Shown piece by piece: positions 12,137 to 20,899 of a stretch of DNA of 21,399 nt. Source of the stretch: a virus; the IMG/VR virus record IMGVR_UViG_3300008267_000470, positions 1-21,399 of that record. One strand, written 5' to 3'. The notes beneath the pieces are model-generated. The model ran no database searches and was not told the origin of the DNA. It saw only the letters and a list, made by a program, of their open reading frames with translations. Positions within the stretch are counted from its first letter, which is position 1; each line of letters begins with the position of its first letter. Position numbers and translations under genes: made by a program.

Positions 12137-15100
12137 ATGGCTGACAATATAAAAATAATAGGTAATATAGTTAATACTACAGTAATTAATCGTTATTCTG
12201 AAGAGGATACCAATTTATTATTTCCTGAAAAATTACAAGAAAATTTTGGTGGAAAGGATGACTATATTGAATATTACATTTATGACATAGGAGGAAATTT
12301 ATTAAGAACAAATTATAATTACTTAAATTATAAATTACCTCCTTCTACTGGATTAACTCCTTCTGTATCAACTCCTCCTAATACAACGGATAATATCCAA
12401 ACAACAGAAGTAGGAATAACATCAACTTTAGCTTCCCCAACAAGTTCAATATATCCTATAATTGAAATAGACCCAGTCCAAGATTTACAAAATGCTGAAT
12501 ATTCATCAGGAGAATTTTCTGTTAGATATAATTTATTTCAAAATATTTTATCTAATTATATTGATTCTGCTTTATTTGTTAAAGAAATATCTCAAGATAG
12601 AACTGAAGTTAGATTAGCTTCTGTTACTTTATCTGATGATGAAATAGAGCAAGTTACTTTATCTTTAATAGATGAAATAAATAATTCTCCATATTATGTC
12701 GAATATTTACTTAATTTTGGTAATAATGAACAATTTGTAGCGGTAAACATAGCACTAAATAAAGACCCAGAAGGAAACGAAGTATTATTTAAATTATACC
12801 AACCCTTACCTTTAAATATTCAAGAAAAACAGACGTTATGGATTGTTAAAGAAAAAGTAAGTCCCTATAATTTTGAAATTAATTTAGATAAATTAATAAC
12901 ACCACCACCTCCACCAACATTAAAAGGACCAAATTTTGATATTCCTATTGATACAAATCAAGGAACAATATCATCTACATATAGTAATTATTCAACTTTA
13001 GTTTCTGGTCTTCAATCATTACAAAGTTCTTCTTATCAAAAAATTTTAAATCTATTAAATTCACAGAGTGTACAAATAAATGTTAATTATACTGTAAGTG
13101 AATCTGCTGATTTTGGTAATTTTGTATTTTTTGGTTCTGCTTATAAGCGTGTAGAAAATTTTTATAATAAAGTTAAACAAATTGAAGGTTATAATAATTT
13201 TATAACAACATATACTCCTTTTGTTAATACAACAGCTAGTCTTCAAACTGAAATAAATTTATATTCTTCTAGTATTAATGAAATTATTTCTCAATTTGAT
13301 GGATTTGAAAGTTATTTATATTTCGAATCTAGCTCATATACTTGGCCTAAATCAGGATCAGCAAAACCTTTTGAGTTATTATCAACAATATCATCATCAG
13401 TTCAAACTTGGTATAATAATTTAACATCATCAGCAAAAATATATGATTTAAATAATTATAATAATCTAGAATATTCAATTCCTTCATATGTAAAAGAGGA
13501 TGAAACAAACCAACCATTCCTTACTTTTTTAAATATGGTTGGTCATTATTTTGATAATATATGGGTTTATATAAAATCTATTCCTGATATAAATTTAGCT
13601 AATAATAATCTAAATTATGGTGTATCTAAAGATTTGGTATATGAAAAATTAAAATCTTTAGGTCTTAAATTATATAATAGCCAAGCAGGAGAAAGTGTTG
13701 ATCAATTTTTAATAGGAGCAAATACAGGTAGTTCTGTTTGGGATAATAATTTTACTGTAACAGGCAGCTATTTAAATAATATTCCTCGTAAAGATTTAGT
13801 ATCGGAATTATACAAACGTATTTACCATAATTTACCTTACTTATTAAAAACAAAAGGTACTGTTACTGGTCTAGATGCTTTAATAACAGTATTTGGATTA
13901 TATACAGGTATTGATGGTGTTCAAATAGGTAATCAAGTATGGTCTGCTTTTAATTATCAAGGAACTACTTACCGAAATGGAGATCCAATTCTAGAAGCTC
14001 AGTCAGATGCTGATTGGGCAGCAGCTAATACTGCTCAAAGAGGAGCATGGTGTTATTATAGTGGTAGTTATGAATATGCTAAATATGGTAAATTATATAA
14101 TTGGTATGCAGTAAATGATTCTAGAGGATTTGCTCCTGAAGGTTGGCATATACCAACTATAACAGAATGGAGAATATTAACCAGTTCTTTAGGATTAACT
14201 CCAACAGAAATAACACTTAAATTAAGAGCATCTGGATCTAATTATTGGAATAATAATACTTTATCTACTAATCTAAGTGGATTAACATTAGTAGGAAATG
14301 GTACTAGAGACGCTAGTCAAGGAGGTACACCGGCTTCAACATGGACTAATAATAATCAAAGACTTAGAGTAGGAGCTGGATTATGGGCAGCATCGATAAA
14401 TAGATTTGTTGTTTTTAGTGGAAATACAGTCACTGGTATAACAATAGGAGCAGCATCAGCGGGGATAGGTCACGCTGTTCGCTTTGTAAAAGATAATCCA
14501 AATACTTACGATGATACAGATAATTTATTGAATATTCGAGAATTTGGAGGTGCATTAAAATCAAATTACACTAAAGGGTATAATAGTAATAAAGTAAGGG
14601 TTATTGAAAATTCTATTGAACCGGGAGTAATTGTAAGTTCTTTATCTCCAATAATGAGTTTACAAACATACCCTACTGCGTCTTCTCAATTCAGAGACAG
14701 TGATATGAATTATATAGATATTTCATTTTCACCACAAACTCAATTGGATGCTCATATTTCTAGATCTATTAGCACTATTTCACCCACATGGGATATAGAT
14801 ACCTATATAGGTGATCCTAGGCAACAATATTTAAATTCTTATCCTGATTTAGATTTTCAACGTAGTTTTTACCAATTTAGAGGAACTGGAGCTACTAGAA
14901 GATACACAGCTAGCCTATTAGATTATAATAGATATACAAGATTAGTAGAATTTTTTGATAATTCTTTATTTAAAATGCTTAGTGATTTTGTTCCTGAAAG
15001 GACAAGTTTATCAACAGGTGTTACATTTAATTCTCCTATCTTAGAAAGAAATAAAGTAGCTTATGCTAATCCAACTAACACTATTTCTCAAAGTGTACCT

Positions 15101-17515
15101 ACAGCTCAATATAATTCAACATCTTCTTTATCTACGACATATGGTACATTCTACACAGCATTATCGTCATCTAATAACACTATGGGGTGGTATGATGGTG
15201 AATTAAGTGGAAGTACTGTTGATATTAATCAATATTTTGAAGACAATTATAATCCATATTTACAAGTAACAGGAACGATAAATAAAAATGATTTTAATCA
15301 TTCTGATTGGAATATATTACTAAATAATGTTTCACAAAGTGTAACGTCCACCACTAGACAACGTATTGAATATATTTGGGGAACTACAGGTAGTCTTACC
15401 CGCTCTGCAGAATTACAAGATTCTTATTTATCATTACAATCTTATAATAATTCTCGTTATAATGGAACTAAATTAACTAGTTTATATATTAATACGTATA
15501 CTAGTGCATCATATACTGGATCAGACGGTCTTACTATTGTAGAAGGAGATAATTCATTTGGTAAAACAGCTGTAATAGATAGATATGTTCGTCGAATAGG
15601 ATTATTTACTCAAATAGAAAGTAGTTCATTTTTATTAAATAGAAATAATGTTGCTTTAAAATATCTTGTAGATGAATTTGGAGGATTAACTGAATTAAAC
15701 CTTATTAATAATAACTGGGAAGATGTTCAGAGAACATTTGTAATGAGTGGAACAGGATCTGTATCTTTATTTGATACTAAGCAATATAGTAATCAAGTAT
15801 CAACTAATGGAGATAAAATAATATTTGATAGTGGGTATTCATACTTTCCAGTTTTTTATTATTCAACAGAATCAAAAGGACCAGACCCAAAGAGATATTT
15901 CGATTCAGTTATACCTCAACAAGACCAATTTACTGAAGCAAGGATGTTAGTTCCTCTTAATAGTAATAATCGTATTATTGGATCTATAAATCCTACCTCA
16001 GGAATAGGAGTACCAAATACTGGTCCTAATGGAGCTCCTTATTTTACAACAGCTTCTTTTGGAACTAAATTTGTTACTAATCTTTTTAGAAATATAGTTC
16101 AAGGAAGTGGTTTTACAATAGGAGGAGCAGATAATTCAACCTCAACCCTTCCTTATACCAATTCTCCTACATATCTCATACCTCAGGGAGGTCAATATAA
16201 AATAAATGTTAAATTAAATGTAGAAGTATACTCAGATGGAACTAATTTTGGAACTACAACATTTCAAGCAGGATTATATAGATCACGAAATAATATTGAA
16301 ACTTTAGTTGAAGGAACCTCTCTTAATACTAAAAGTGCTATATATAGTAATATTTCTTTCTCAACTGATCCAAATTCATCACCTGGTGTATTATATTTAA
16401 ATGCTGGGGTTGCTTTCTCCCGTCCTGATCCATTTGGAAATCCTGTATTTCCCGAACCATACCCCAATGGATTTACATGGCAACCTTTCTCTTCAATAAC
16501 ATACCCTGCTCCAGTAACTATTGGAGGACAACAAACAAGCATTATTTATAAATATGTTATTTCATCAACATCATCTCCTAGACTTCAATGGTCAAATCTT
16601 AATTATTTAACTGGAATAAATGGTACTTATTATTCAATATATCCTTCTCTTTTCTTTGATGGCGGTCTTAGAATAGATCAAACTAATTTTACTGATCCTG
16701 ATGGAAGTTGGATATATGACTTTGTACCTCCGTCTTCTCCAACTCCTTATCCTTTATATACTAGTACTAATGCTGAAAATGTCCCTAAAGGAGTTATAGC
16801 ACTAGATATGAGTATTGCCCCACCAACTCCTGTAGAATTTAATCAAGGTGATAAAATCATATATAAACTCAGCATATCTAATAATACCAACCCAGCAGCT
16901 ATAGCTTATATACCCACAGCATCAGCCATTTATCCTCAACAATTTGTAATATCTACTTTAGATACTTCATTAGGAAGTTATCCTTTTACAATAGCTAATC
17001 CTTATTTTATATCTGCTAGTAGTACTTCATCTTTAGAATTCAATAATGGTTTATCTAACTTTTTTGGAGGAAACTATACATTTTTACCAACATTTGCAAC
17101 AGGGTCTACAGTTTATACAAGTAGTTTATATGACAAATATGGAGATATAGATTATCCTTTTAATATATCAGCAGGAGATATATTTTTAGTAGTAGACGAT
17201 AATGGTAGAACATTTGAGTCAGCTATAAAAAATATTACTAAAAGAAACGATGATATTATAGAAATAGAACTACTTGAAAAAATGTCAGATATATTAAGAC
17301 AACAAATCACCCAACTTAAAACATTAGAACTTTTATTTTTAACTAAAAGAAAAGACGAAACAAATGTAATATTAAGATTTAAGAAAAGATTTGGTAAAAC
17401 ATCTTATGGTTTTTTAATACCTGAAAATTTAGCTCCTGATGTATTAGATAATATTGATACTATTACTAGGCAAGTAAAACAAAAACTCTTATCTGATCAA
17501 CAAAGCTCAACATAA
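12137..17515 (+). CDS. Giant baseplate/tail protein (1792 aa) with inserted FISUMP domain
   Basis: N-terminal part (1-590): beta-rich region with DPVQDLQNAEYSSGEFSVRY (about 115-135), then long helical and Ser-rich stretches, ending in DLVSELYKRIYHNLPYLLKTKGT and GLDALITVFGLYTG. Residues 597-786 are a FISUMP/Fib_succ_major domain (C-type-lectin-like): IGNQVWSAFNYQG, AKYGKLYNWYAV, GFAPEGWHIPTITEWRIL, RASGSNYW, GLWAAS, HAVRFVKD. The host fold resumes at NLLNIREFGG (796), followed by MNYIDISFSPQTQLD. Later blocks include RYNGTKLTSLYINTYT, FGKTAVIDRYVRRIGLFTQI and DGDKIIFDSGYSYFP-like repeats known from marine T4-like phages. The C-terminus is helical and charged. The position suggests a gp7-like wedge role, though T4 gp7 is only 1032 residues. 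The inserted domain probably binds a cell-surface ligand. Confidence 0.7.
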   Translation: MADNIKIIGNIVNTTVINRYSEEDTNLLFPEKLQENFGGKDDYIEYYIYDIGGNLLRTNYNYLNYKLPPSTGLTPSVSTPPNTTDNIQTTEVGITSTLASPTSSIYPIIEIDPVQDLQNAEYSSGEFSVRYNLFQNILSNYIDSALFVKEISQDRTEVRLASVTLSDDEIEQVTLSLIDEINNSPYYVEYLLNFGNNEQFVAVNIALNKDPEGNEVLFKLYQPLPLNIQEKQTLWIVKEKVSPYNFEINLDKLITPPPPPTLKGPNFDIPIDTNQGTISSTYSNYSTLVSGLQSLQSSSYQKILNLLNSQSVQINVNYTVSESADFGNFVFFGSAYKRVENFYNKVKQIEGYNNFITTYTPFVNTTASLQTEINLYSSSINEIISQFDGFESYLYFESSSYTWPKSGSAKPFELLSTISSSVQTWYNNLTSSAKIYDLNNYNNLEYSIPSYVKEDETNQPFLTFLNMVGHYFDNIWVYIKSIPDINLANNNLNYGVSKDLVYEKLKSLGLKLYNSQAGESVDQFLIGANTGSSVWDNNFTVTGSYLNNIPRKDLVSELYKRIYHNLPYLLKTKGTVTGLDALITVFGLYTGIDGVQIGNQVWSAFNYQGTTYRNGDPILEAQSDADWAAANTAQRGAWCYYSGSYEYAKYGKLYNWYAVNDSRGFAPEGWHIPTITEWRILTSSLGLTPTEITLKLRASGSNYWNNNTLSTNLSGLTLVGNGTRDASQGGTPASTWTNNNQRLRVGAGLWAASINRFVVFSGNTVTGITIGAASAGIGHAVRFVKDNPNTYDDTDNLLNIREFGGALKSNYTKGYNSNKVRVIENSIEPGVIVSSLSPIMSLQTYPTASSQFRDSDMNYIDISFSPQTQLDAHISRSISTISPTWDIDTYIGDPRQQYLNSYPDLDFQRSFYQFRGTGATRRYTASLLDYNRYTRLVEFFDNSLFKMLSDFVPERTSLSTGVTFNSPILERNKVAYANPTNTISQSVPTAQYNSTSSLSTTYGTFYTALSSSNNTMGWYDGELSGSTVDINQYFEDNYNPYLQVTGTINKNDFNHSDWNILLNNVSQSVTSTTRQRIEYIWGTTGSLTRSAELQDSYLSLQSYNNSRYNGTKLTSLYINTYTSASYTGSDGLTIVEGDNSFGKTAVIDRYVRRIGLFTQIESSSFLLNRNNVALKYLVDEFGGLTELNLINNNWEDVQRTFVMSGTGSVSLFDTKQYSNQVSTNGDKIIFDSGYSYFPVFYYSTESKGPDPKRYFDSVIPQQDQFTEARMLVPLNSNNRIIGSINPTSGIGVPNTGPNGAPYFTTASFGTKFVTNLFRNIVQGSGFTIGGADNSTSTLPYTNSPTYLIPQGGQYKINVKLNVEVYSDGTNFGTTTFQAGLYRSRNNIETLVEGTSLNTKSAIYSNISFSTDPNSSPGVLYLNAGVAFSRPDPFGNPVFPEPYPNGFTWQPFSSITYPAPVTIGGQQTSIIYKYVISSTSSPRLQWSNLNYLTGINGTYYSIYPSLFFDGGLRIDQTNFTDPDGSWIYDFVPPSSPTPYPLYTSTNAENVPKGVIALDMSIAPPTPVEFNQGDKIIYKLSISNNTNPAAIAYIPTASAIYPQQFVISTLDTSLGSYPFTIANPYFISASSTSSLEFNNGLSNFFGGNYTFLPTFATGSTVYTSSLYDKYGDIDYPFNISAGDIFLVVDDNGRTFESAIKNITKRNDDIIEIELLEKMSDILRQQITQLKTLELLFLTKRKDETNVILRFKKRFGKTSYGFLIPENLAPDVLDNIDTITRQVKQKLLSDQQSST
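13925..14494 (+). other. FISUMP (Fib_succ_major) domain insertion inside the giant protein
   Basis: About 190 codons, residues 597-786. The order of motifs is that of the family: IGNQxW start, AKYGKLYNWYA, PEGWHIPTxxEW, a short GLTLVGNGTRD stretch, a W-A-A-S box and a closing HAVRFVKD. Base composition is similar to the flanks, so the insertion is not obviously recent. Confidence 0.8.
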
Positions 17516-17533
17516 TAATTTTATAATTTTAAT

Positions 17534-17541
17534 ATATTTAT
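17534..17541 (+). promoter_or_regulatory. ATATTTAT motif, candidate late promoter
   Basis: ATATTTAT ends 24 bases before the ATG at 17566, in a 50-base gap. The palindrome GTATATAC follows at 17543-17550. It would serve the genes 17566-20450. Confidence 0.55.
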
Positions 17542-17565
17542 AGTATATACAACAAATATTAAACA

Positions 17566-18231
17566 ATGGCAATATTAAATCCAACAGTAGTAACAGTAGA
17601 TGCTATTTTAACTACAAAAGGTCGTGAATTATTAGCTCGTAACGATGGTTCTTTTCAAATTACACAATTTGCATTAGCAGATGATGAAGTAGATTACACA
17701 TTATATAACCCAAATCAACCATCAGGATCTGCATTTTATGGTGAAGCAATTGAAAATATGCCTATATCTCAAGCTTTCCCTGATGATACGCAAATAATGC
17801 GCTATAAATTAGTAACGCTACCACGTGGAACATCACGTCTACCTGTTATTAGTTTAGGATATAATACAATTACACTTAAACAAGGAGCTTCATTAACAAT
17901 TACTCCTCAAACATTAAATTATCTTGGAGCTGCAAGTTCATTTGAAACTAATGGATATACAGCAACAGTAGCAGATGTTAGATTAGTGTCTGCTTTCCAA
18001 GGTACAGGTATTACAACTACAACAGTTGGGGATCAAAATTTAAATACAACTACAGGAGCTGTATTATCAACATCAGCAATTGGTACCTCATTTACTTTAA
18101 CAGCAACAACAGTTAATACATTATTTGGTACTTCATTAACTACACTATCTACTACAATTACTGTAGTTGGTAGAGATAGTGGTGCTAGAATTACTATTCC
18201 TTTAAATATATCTAAAGTATCAACAACCTAA
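17566..18231 (+). CDS. Conserved structural protein (221 aa), FALADDEVDYTLYNPNQP family
   Basis: The N-terminal half contains DAILTTKGRELLARNDGSFQITQFALADDEVDYTLYNPNQP and FYGEAIENMPISQAFPDDTQIMRYKL, a highly recognisable block that recurs in tail regions of marine T4-like phages. The phrase LTTKGRELLA followed by FALADDEVDY also resembles baseplate-associated proteins. The C-terminal half (about 100-221) is Thr/Ser-rich and beta, resembling an immunoglobulin-like or decoration domain (VRLVSAFQGTGITTTTV and following). Arg codons include several CGN, unlike the 5026 gene, which may point to high expression. It is first in a three-gene group. A structural role is likely; the exact position in the virion is not known. 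Confidence 0.65.
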   Translation: MAILNPTVVTVDAILTTKGRELLARNDGSFQITQFALADDEVDYTLYNPNQPSGSAFYGEAIENMPISQAFPDDTQIMRYKLVTLPRGTSRLPVISLGYNTITLKQGASLTITPQTLNYLGAASSFETNGYTATVADVRLVSAFQGTGITTTTVGDQNLNTTTGAVLSTSAIGTSFTLTATTVNTLFGTSLTTLSTTITVVGRDSGARITIPLNISKVSTT

Positions 18232-18248
18232 TAAAATAAAAATATAAT

Positions 18249-19247
18249 ATGTCATTTTCAAGATATAATACAGAAGATTCAGTAATAAGCTCAGAAACCG
18301 TAGTACGTGGGATGTGGACAGGGGATAGTTATACTTTAAATAACTTTGTTACACAAAGTTCTATTTTAGAATCTTATGTAGATGTATATAATTTAGCTAT
18401 CTCTAACCCTAGTACAGTAGTTCAATTTAGCGTAGAATATGGTCACATAGCTGGATCCGGATCTGTAGCTTATAATTCGGCTGTTTCTGGTTCTTCTCCT
18501 TCTCGTGCTGTATATGGTAAATACAGAAATTTAATTTATGGTGATGAAAATACTAATTTTAGCTTTGATGGAGGAGCAACAACAGCACAACAAATATATG
18601 TAATTAATATTAGTAGGGATAGATATAAACAATCAATCCAACCTGGTTCTCTTAATTTAACTTTAGCAAGTGCTAGTAGTCCTACTTCTGTCAATACTAT
18701 TAGATTAACAGATGATAGTAATACAACTAGTTTAACTCGCTTTATAGGATCCAATAGAGTATTTTATATAATTAGTGGAAGTAACGGTAATGCTTATTCA
18801 AGTAGTGCAGCTGTACTTTCAACATATTATGGTATGATGTTCCCTGATTTAGGAATTATAGTATTAGATGCATCAGGATCTTTACGTCCATTTATATCAT
18901 CTTCAAATGTAGCTTCTGTAACTTCTCCTGTATATAATAACGCAGGATTTGTTAGATCTATGATATGGGGAAATAATTTTCAACTTAGATCATCTGAAGT
19001 AGTATCATCACGTTATTTCTTTACGCGTATTAAAAACAGTGAATATAATTATACTACAAATCCATCTGTTATAGATGCTAATGGTAATTTATTATATACT
19101 ACATTAATTAATAGTCCTCAAACATTTGTCACTACAGTAGGGATGTATAATGACAATAATGAATTATTAGCTGTAGCTAAATTATCAAAACCACTTACTA
19201 AAGACTTTACAAAAGAAGCCTTAATTAGAATCAAATTAGATTATTAA
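18249..19247 (+). CDS. Structural tail protein A of a tandem paralogous pair (332 aa)
   Basis: A Ser/Thr/Asn-rich beta protein starting MSFSRYNTEDSVISSETVVRG. Landmarks shared in order with the next gene are RDRYKQSIQPGSLNLTL (about 123-140), FYIIS, a hydrophobic FPDLGIIVLDA strand (about 198-208), YFFTRIKNSEYNYTTNPSVI (about 256-275) and the end TTVGMYNDNNELLAVAKLSKPL. The pair therefore comes from a duplication. These proteins form part of the tail tip or baseplate periphery in relatives, as far as I recall. No catalytic motif is seen. It is preceded by an A/T-rich leader without a Shine-Dalgarno sequence and ends three bases before its paralogue. Confidence 0.6.
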   Translation: MSFSRYNTEDSVISSETVVRGMWTGDSYTLNNFVTQSSILESYVDVYNLAISNPSTVVQFSVEYGHIAGSGSVAYNSAVSGSSPSRAVYGKYRNLIYGDENTNFSFDGGATTAQQIYVINISRDRYKQSIQPGSLNLTLASASSPTSVNTIRLTDDSNTTSLTRFIGSNRVFYIISGSNGNAYSSSAAVLSTYYGMMFPDLGIIVLDASGSLRPFISSSNVASVTSPVYNNAGFVRSMIWGNNFQLRSSEVVSSRYFFTRIKNSEYNYTTNPSVIDANGNLLYTTLINSPQTFVTTVGMYNDNNELLAVAKLSKPLTKDFTKEALIRIKLDY

Positions 19248-19250
19248 TGC

Positions 19251-20450
19251 ATGTCATCATTCAAAAGATTAAACAAGGCGGACGTTACGACAACTCTATA
19301 TGCAGCTAATAGACTGTGGAATATAGCATATACTAATGTTACTCTTAACCAAAATGCCTTCTATTATACAGGTTCTAATGTTACTTTTAGTATAAATGAA
19401 ACACAAAATAATGGTCAATATCCATCATTAATTTATGATTTTGTAAATCATTTATTTTATCAATCATATACTGGTAGTTTAAATACAGGTTCTTTAATGT
19501 TTAATACAAATACATTAGAATCTGCATCTCAACAACGTCCTACATCTTCTTATTTTAATTATAATTCTAATCCTTTATTAATTAAACAATTTCCTTCTGG
19601 AGCGGGGCAATCCATAGGAGTAGGTGTTATAAATCAAGATTTATATGGCTCTAAAATATTACCAAATAGTTTTCAAATAAGTGCATCCTCTCTTAATTCT
19701 GGTGTCCCTGATATTCTTATTAAAGATGATGGATACGGTAATTTATACGATGTAGCTCAAGCTCAATCTTTACCAATAGCTTTAAATTATGTTACGTTAG
19801 ATTATTTTGAAAATAATGGAGTTATAGGATCAGGAATATATTTTGTTGGAAATATATTTTATGCTCACGGAATAGCAGTTATTACTAATCCTGATTATCA
19901 AAGAGTTTTAAGTATAAATTCTTGTAATACTTTTACTGTTACTCCACTTATAACTTCTGATATTATTTATACAGATTGCCTAGGAATCAATAGACTTATA
20001 GCTAATACATTAACTACTCAAACAATATGCGCAATCTCAGGTACAATAGTTTTTGATAAGGGTTTTGGAAATATATCTACTCCTGGAATTCTTTGTAATC
20101 CACCTAGAACGTATACTTTTCAGAATGAGCATAGAATATATGAAAATGAAGTACGTTGTATAGTTAAAGAAAGTGATTTCAATTTATCATATAATCCTTC
20201 TCTATTAAAGTATGGAGGTCAAACAATAGTACCTATATCAGGAAGCGCTAGTAATGGTTATACTACAACAGGATCATTTGATAATAGTACTGTTAAAGAT
20301 TTTGCTACGGCCTCATTTTTCCAACCTTACGCAACAACAATAGGTTTGTATAATGATAACAATGATCTATTAATGGTAGCTAAACTAGCTAAACCAATAA
20401 TGTTATCTCCAGACACAGATATGACATTTATTGTTAAGTATGATCTTTAA
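19251..20450 (+). CDS. Structural tail protein B of the pair, with a four-Cys insert (399 aa)
   Basis: A paralogue of the 18249 product: NQDLYGSKILPNSFQIS (about 128-144), IYFVGNIFYAHGIAVITNPDY (about 196-216), EVRCIVKESDFNLSYNPSLL (about 300-319) and ATTIGLYNDNNDLLMVAKLAKPI near the end match its landmarks. Between the second and third lies an extra block, residues 222-285, with Cys225, Cys243 (YTDC), Cys260 (TICAISGTI) and Cys282 (GILC). This pattern of YTDCxG followed by ICA-x-GT and G-x-x-C recalls a small module seen in Bacteroidota phage tail proteins; disulfides are unlikely before virion release, so its role is unclear. An ATATTTAT motif begins on its last stop base. Confidence 0.6.
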   Translation: MSSFKRLNKADVTTTLYAANRLWNIAYTNVTLNQNAFYYTGSNVTFSINETQNNGQYPSLIYDFVNHLFYQSYTGSLNTGSLMFNTNTLESASQQRPTSSYFNYNSNPLLIKQFPSGAGQSIGVGVINQDLYGSKILPNSFQISASSLNSGVPDILIKDDGYGNLYDVAQAQSLPIALNYVTLDYFENNGVIGSGIYFVGNIFYAHGIAVITNPDYQRVLSINSCNTFTVTPLITSDIIYTDCLGINRLIANTLTTQTICAISGTIVFDKGFGNISTPGILCNPPRTYTFQNEHRIYENEVRCIVKESDFNLSYNPSLLKYGGQTIVPISGSASNGYTTTGSFDNSTVKDFATASFFQPYATTIGLYNDNNDLLMVAKLAKPIMLSPDTDMTFIVKYDL

Positions 20451-20457
20451 TATTTAT
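20450..20457 (+). promoter_or_regulatory. ATATTTAT motif, candidate late promoter
   Basis: ATATTTAT begins on the last base of the preceding stop codon and ends 13 bases before the ATG at 20471. Confidence 0.5.
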
Positions 20458-20470
20458 AATAAACATTGTT

Positions 20471-20899
20471 ATGATAAAATGGAATTATTGGGATAATTAC
20501 AATCCCGAAGATTATTTAGGTTTTGTTTATAAAATTACCAATCTCACAAACGGTAAATTTTACATTGGTAAAAAATTCTTTTGGTACAACAAAAAGAAAA
20601 AACTCACCAAAAAACAATTAGCTGAACAAACTGGACCTGGTCGCAAACCAACTACTGAAATAGTTAAAGTAGAAAGCGATTGGAAAACATATTGGGGTTC
20701 ATCTAAAGAATTACTTAAGGACATTAAAGAATTAGGTGAGGATCATTTTGAATGCATTATACTCAAATTATGTAAGAATAAAAAACAACTTACATACTTT
20801 GAAATGCATTACCAGTGTACCAATGAATGTTTAGTTAGTCCTTCACTAACATACAACGATAATATACTAGGTAAGTTTTTTGGTAAAGACTTGGTATAG
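20471..20899 (+). CDS. GIY-YIG endonuclease-like protein (142 aa)
   Basis: GFVYKITNLTNGKFYIGKKFFW (residues 17-38) carries both signature strands of the GIY-YIG nuclease fold: GFVY for GIY and FYIG for YIG, with K34/K35 following. YWGSSKELLKDIKELG (74-89) and FECIILKLCKNKKQLTYFEMHY (93-114) match the later helices; E111 is the candidate metal-binding glutamate. A basic insertion (40-62, KKKKLTKKQL to GPGRKP) precedes them. Relatives in T4-like phages are free-standing nucleases, some of them homing enzymes, and others are uncharacterised, so DNA cleavage is likely but the target is unknown. It is a separate small unit between the tail genes and the primase. Confidence 0.8.
   Translation: MIKWNYWDNYNPEDYLGFVYKITNLTNGKFYIGKKFFWYNKKKKLTKKQLAEQTGPGRKPTTEIVKVESDWKTYWGSSKELLKDIKELGEDHFECIILKLCKNKKQLTYFEMHYQCTNECLVSPSLTYNDNILGKFFGKDLV

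Noticed and set aside
12137-17515. Complete diversity-generating retroelement
   Set aside because: No reverse transcriptase or template repeat was found in the window; only the receptor-type fold is present.
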